DNA of 39,743 bases from an uncultured Clostridia bacterium (GTDB lineage: Bacteria > Bacillota > Clostridia > Christensenellales > Borkfalkiaceae). The notes under the pieces are model-generated. The model saw only the letters and a program-made list of their open reading frames with translations. It was not told the origin of the DNA and made no database searches. Position numbers and translations under genes: made by a program. Below, piece by piece: positions 38,083 through 39,743 of the stretch. The stretch lies in the NCBI GenBank assembly GCA_947572415.1, contig CANPBT010000013.1, positions 1 to 39,743 of the forward strand. The letters run 5' to 3'. Numbering within the stretch: position 1 is the first letter of the stretch; each line of letters opens with the position of its first letter.

Positions 38083-38121
38083 TGTAAACTACGCGTACGT
38101 AAAATGTAATAAATTTGTAAA
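38083..38121 (-). promoter_or_regulatory. Pho-box-like direct repeats upstream of the response regulator
   Basis: On the minus strand TTTACA (38116-38121), ATTACA (38105-38110) and TTTACA (38083-38088) lie in register at 11-bp spacing; the intermediate register position (38094-38099) reads CGTACG and does not match. PhoP of Bacillus-type bacteria binds TT(A/T)ACA repeats with 11-bp period. It lies ~25-65 bases before the regulator start, fitting autoregulation. Confidence 0.5.
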
Positions 38122-38191
38122 ATTATCGGTTATAGTATGTTCAGGTTTTAAAAAAAGACCCCTATCGCACGTAAAATGCGGTAAAAGCCTG

Positions 38192-38866
38192 CTATTTTTC
38201 GGCAAGCTTATAGCTTGCGTCTATAAGCGGAAAAACGTCGTGCTCCGACACGCTTCCGTCAAGCAGCACCGTCAGCCACCGCTTCTTGTTCATATGATAA
38301 CCCCTGAAATAAGCCTTACCGTCCACGACGGCGTCGATAAAATCAGGGTCGGCGTGCAGGTCGATAATTTCGACCGATTCGTCGACGTCGAGCCCGAGCT
38401 TACGTTTGGAAACAATCATAATCGCGCCATACCACTTTTTGCCGTCCTTTCTGCGCCACACCGCCGTATCAGGATAATCGCCCCATAAAAATTCGGGTTC
38501 GTCGCCGTATTTCGCGCGGATATAATCTATAACTTTAAGCGAAACGCGTTGCTTGTACGTCTGCACATAAAAGCATTTATCCCTGATATCTTCGAGCGCG
38601 CTTTCGTACTCCGCACGCACTCCGCCCACGAACGCGCCCTCTATCCCGTCCACTAAAAACAGCGTGAAGGGCTCGCCCGTGGAGTTATCGACAACGTCGG
38701 CGGAAACCCGCCCCGAACCGTCCACGCTTACCGTAAGCCGCATCTGCCCGTCCGCCATATCCTTAACGTAAACGTAATTATCGCCTTCGACAACAAACCC
38801 GTAATTTAAAAGCCTGCAAAAATCCGCTTCCGCACCGACGAAAACGCGTTTTGTAATCTTGTCCAT
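38192..38866 (-). CDS. MmcQ/YjbR family protein with extra N-terminal domain
   Basis: The C-terminal ~115 residues match the MmcQ/YjbR fold (YGDEPEFLWGDYPDTAVWRR, KWYGAIMIV, EIIDLHADP, YFRGYHMNKKRWLTVLLDG), a small alpha/beta domain related to DNA-binding CyaY-like folds whose role is not established. The ~110-residue N-terminal part (KITKRVFVGAEADFCRLLNY, then GQMRLTVSVDGSGRVSADVV) resembles extensions often found on clostridial members. I prefer the ATG at 38866 (MDKITKRV), giving 224 residues; an ATG at 38905 adds 13 residues of less typical sequence. Neither has a strong ribosome site. It is divergent from ilvB, with no link in function evident. Confidence 0.8.
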   Translation of the reverse strand: MDKITKRVFVGAEADFCRLLNYGFVVEGDNYVYVKDMADGQMRLTVSVDGSGRVSADVVDNSTGEPFTLFLVDGIEGAFVGGVRAEYESALEDIRDKCFYVQTYKQRVSLKVIDYIRAKYGDEPEFLWGDYPDTAVWRRKDGKKWYGAIMIVSKRKLGLDVDESVEIIDLHADPDFIDAVVDGKAYFRGYHMNKKRWLTVLLDGSVSEHDVFPLIDASYKLAEK

Positions 38867-38932
38867 AATTAATTCAATTGTAACATCGACCGACAAAAAA
38901 GGCAACGGTTACAGGGATAAATATCAATTTGT

Positions 38933-38961
38933 TTGACTTTACGGTACGAATACCTTATAAT
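38933..38961 (+). promoter_or_regulatory. Promoter of ilvB
   Basis: TTGACT (38933-38938), 17-base spacer, TATAAT (38956-38961), only 18 bases before the start codon. The transcript leader is too short for the leader-peptide or T-box attenuation often found upstream of ilv genes. Confidence 0.7.
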
Positions 38962-38979
38962 TCTTAAAAAGGAGCTACA

Positions 38980-39743
38980 ATGAAACTTAAAGGCGCAGAC
39001 ATACTTATAAACTGCATACTCGAACAGGGCGTCGACACCGTGTTCGGTTACCCCGGCGGCGCGGTGCTCGATATTTACGACGCACTTTACAGAAACGGTA
39101 AAATCAACCATGTTTTAACCGCGCACGAGCAGGGCGCGGCGCACGCCGCCGACGGATACGCGCGCGTTACCGGAAAAACCGGCGTATGCTTTGCAACCTC
39201 GGGCCCCGGAGCGACCAACCTCGTGACGGGCATTGCGACCGCGTATATGGATTCGGTACCTATGGTTGCGATTACGGGCAACGTGGGCATAAATTTCCTC
39301 GGAAGAGATTCGTTTCAGGAAATCGATATCTGCGGCGCCACCATTCCGGTAACGAAACACAACTTTATCGTAAAGGACGTAAACGAGCTTGCCGACACCG
39401 TGAGAAAAGCCTTTTTCATTGCGGGCAGCGGCAGGAAAGGCCCCGTGCTCGTGGACATACTGAAAAACGTACAGACCGACGAATGCGATTACTCGCCCGA
39501 AAAGCCGCTTGAATTCACGCGGCATAAGCCCGACGCCGAAAGCATAAAAAAAACCGCCGAAGCAATAAACCGCGCCGAACGCCCCGTTATTATAGCTGGC
39601 GGCGGAGTTATCGCCGCTGACGCCGCCGACGAACTTTCAAAGCTGGCACAAAAAATCGGCAGCCCCGTAACGTATACGCTTATGGGCAAGGGCTGTATGC
39701 CCGAAAAGGACTGCCTCGGCATGGTCGGAATGCACGGCACTTC
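38980..39743 (+). CDS. ilvB: Acetolactate synthase large subunit (3' end outside window)
   Basis: The first 254 residues of a thiamine-diphosphate enzyme that condenses two pyruvates, or pyruvate and 2-oxobutyrate, the first common step of valine, leucine and isoleucine synthesis. The start ATG at 38980 follows AAAGGAG. Visible signatures are FGYPGGAVLDIYDAL (residues ~22-36, with the pocket region), the catalytic Glu in LTAHEQGAAH (E49 or near), GVCFATSGPGATNLVTGIA, SVPMVAITG, and the start of the central FAD-binding domain (RPVIIAGGGV). No stop occurs before the window edge, so the remaining ~300 residues lie to the right. ilvN and other pathway genes would be expected downstream but cannot be seen. 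Confidence 0.94.
   Translation, partial: MKLKGADILINCILEQGVDTVFGYPGGAVLDIYDALYRNGKINHVLTAHEQGAAHAADGYARVTGKTGVCFATSGPGATNLVTGIATAYMDSVPMVAITGNVGINFLGRDSFQEIDICGATIPVTKHNFIVKDVNELADTVRKAFFIAGSGRKGPVLVDILKNVQTDECDYSPEKPLEFTRHKPDAESIKKTAEAINRAERPVIIAGGGVIAADAADELSKLAQKIGSPVTYTLMGKGCMPEKDCLGMVGMHGT

Overview
The window looks like a chromosomal contig from an anaerobic Gram-positive gut-type Clostridia, possibly Christensenellales-like. This is inferred from the gene content: an A-type flavoprotein (FprA), a small clostridial ferredoxin, a Na/Pi-PhoU transporter, a PnuC and YitT pair, strong AGGAGG-type ribosome binding sites and near-consensus sigma-A promoters. No 16S or other phylogenetic marker is present, so the taxonomy is tentative.

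Layout. (1) Bases 1-~7037 are visibly AT-richer and look like the distal end of a prophage. Minus-strand late-type genes run right to left: a tail-like protein with Asn-Gly-Thr repeats, a family 2 glycosyltransferase, a radical SAM enzyme, a small holin-like membrane protein, a tail/baseplate appendage protein, and a long RHS/YD-repeat protein that leaves the window at base 1. The right boundary is a 3' tRNA fragment (about 7011-7037) that looks like an attachment-site remnant. (2) 7.1-9.8 kb is a small AT-rich accessory block: a GNAT acetyltransferase, a TetR repressor with two identical palindromic operators, a membrane protein divergent from it, and a second TetR gene broken by a one-base frameshift. 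(3) A MATE exporter (10.0-11.3 kb). (4) 11.5-27.5 kb is dominated by a 4653-residue surface protein built of Ig/MBG-like repeats. It overlaps by 8 bases a downstream 695-residue membrane-anchored protein that has a duplicated domain and a C-terminal domain resembling ribosomal protein L15. (5) 27.7-29.2 kb: a small coiled-coil protein, a cysteine amidase-like protein and tRNA-Ser(GCT), whose 3' end and terminator are duplicated around a cluster of hairpins. (6) 29.2-31.3 kb: a glycosyltransferase and UDP-galactopyranose mutase pair for galactofuranose glycans. (7) 31.4-33.2 kb: a structured attenuator leader, a PnuC-type transporter, and a YitT membrane protein. (8) 33.3-35.2 kb: FprA, tRNA-Ala(CGC), tRNA-Val(GAC) with a truncated 5' tRNA-Val copy and a hairpin cluster in its leader, and a ferredoxin. 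(9) 35.3-38.1 kb: a phosphate-type operon consisting of an OmpR-family regulator behind Pho-box-like repeats, a truncated histidine kinase and a Na/Pi-PhoU transporter. (10) An MmcQ/YjbR-family protein, and the start of acetolactate synthase (ilvB) running off the right edge.

The observations most worth follow-up are the two tRNA loci carrying partial tRNA copies plus serial hairpins, the unassigned pnuC leader, the giant adhesin coupled to an L15-like membrane partner, and the prophage block that places a radical SAM/glycosyltransferase pair beside a holin and an RHS protein with no signal peptide.
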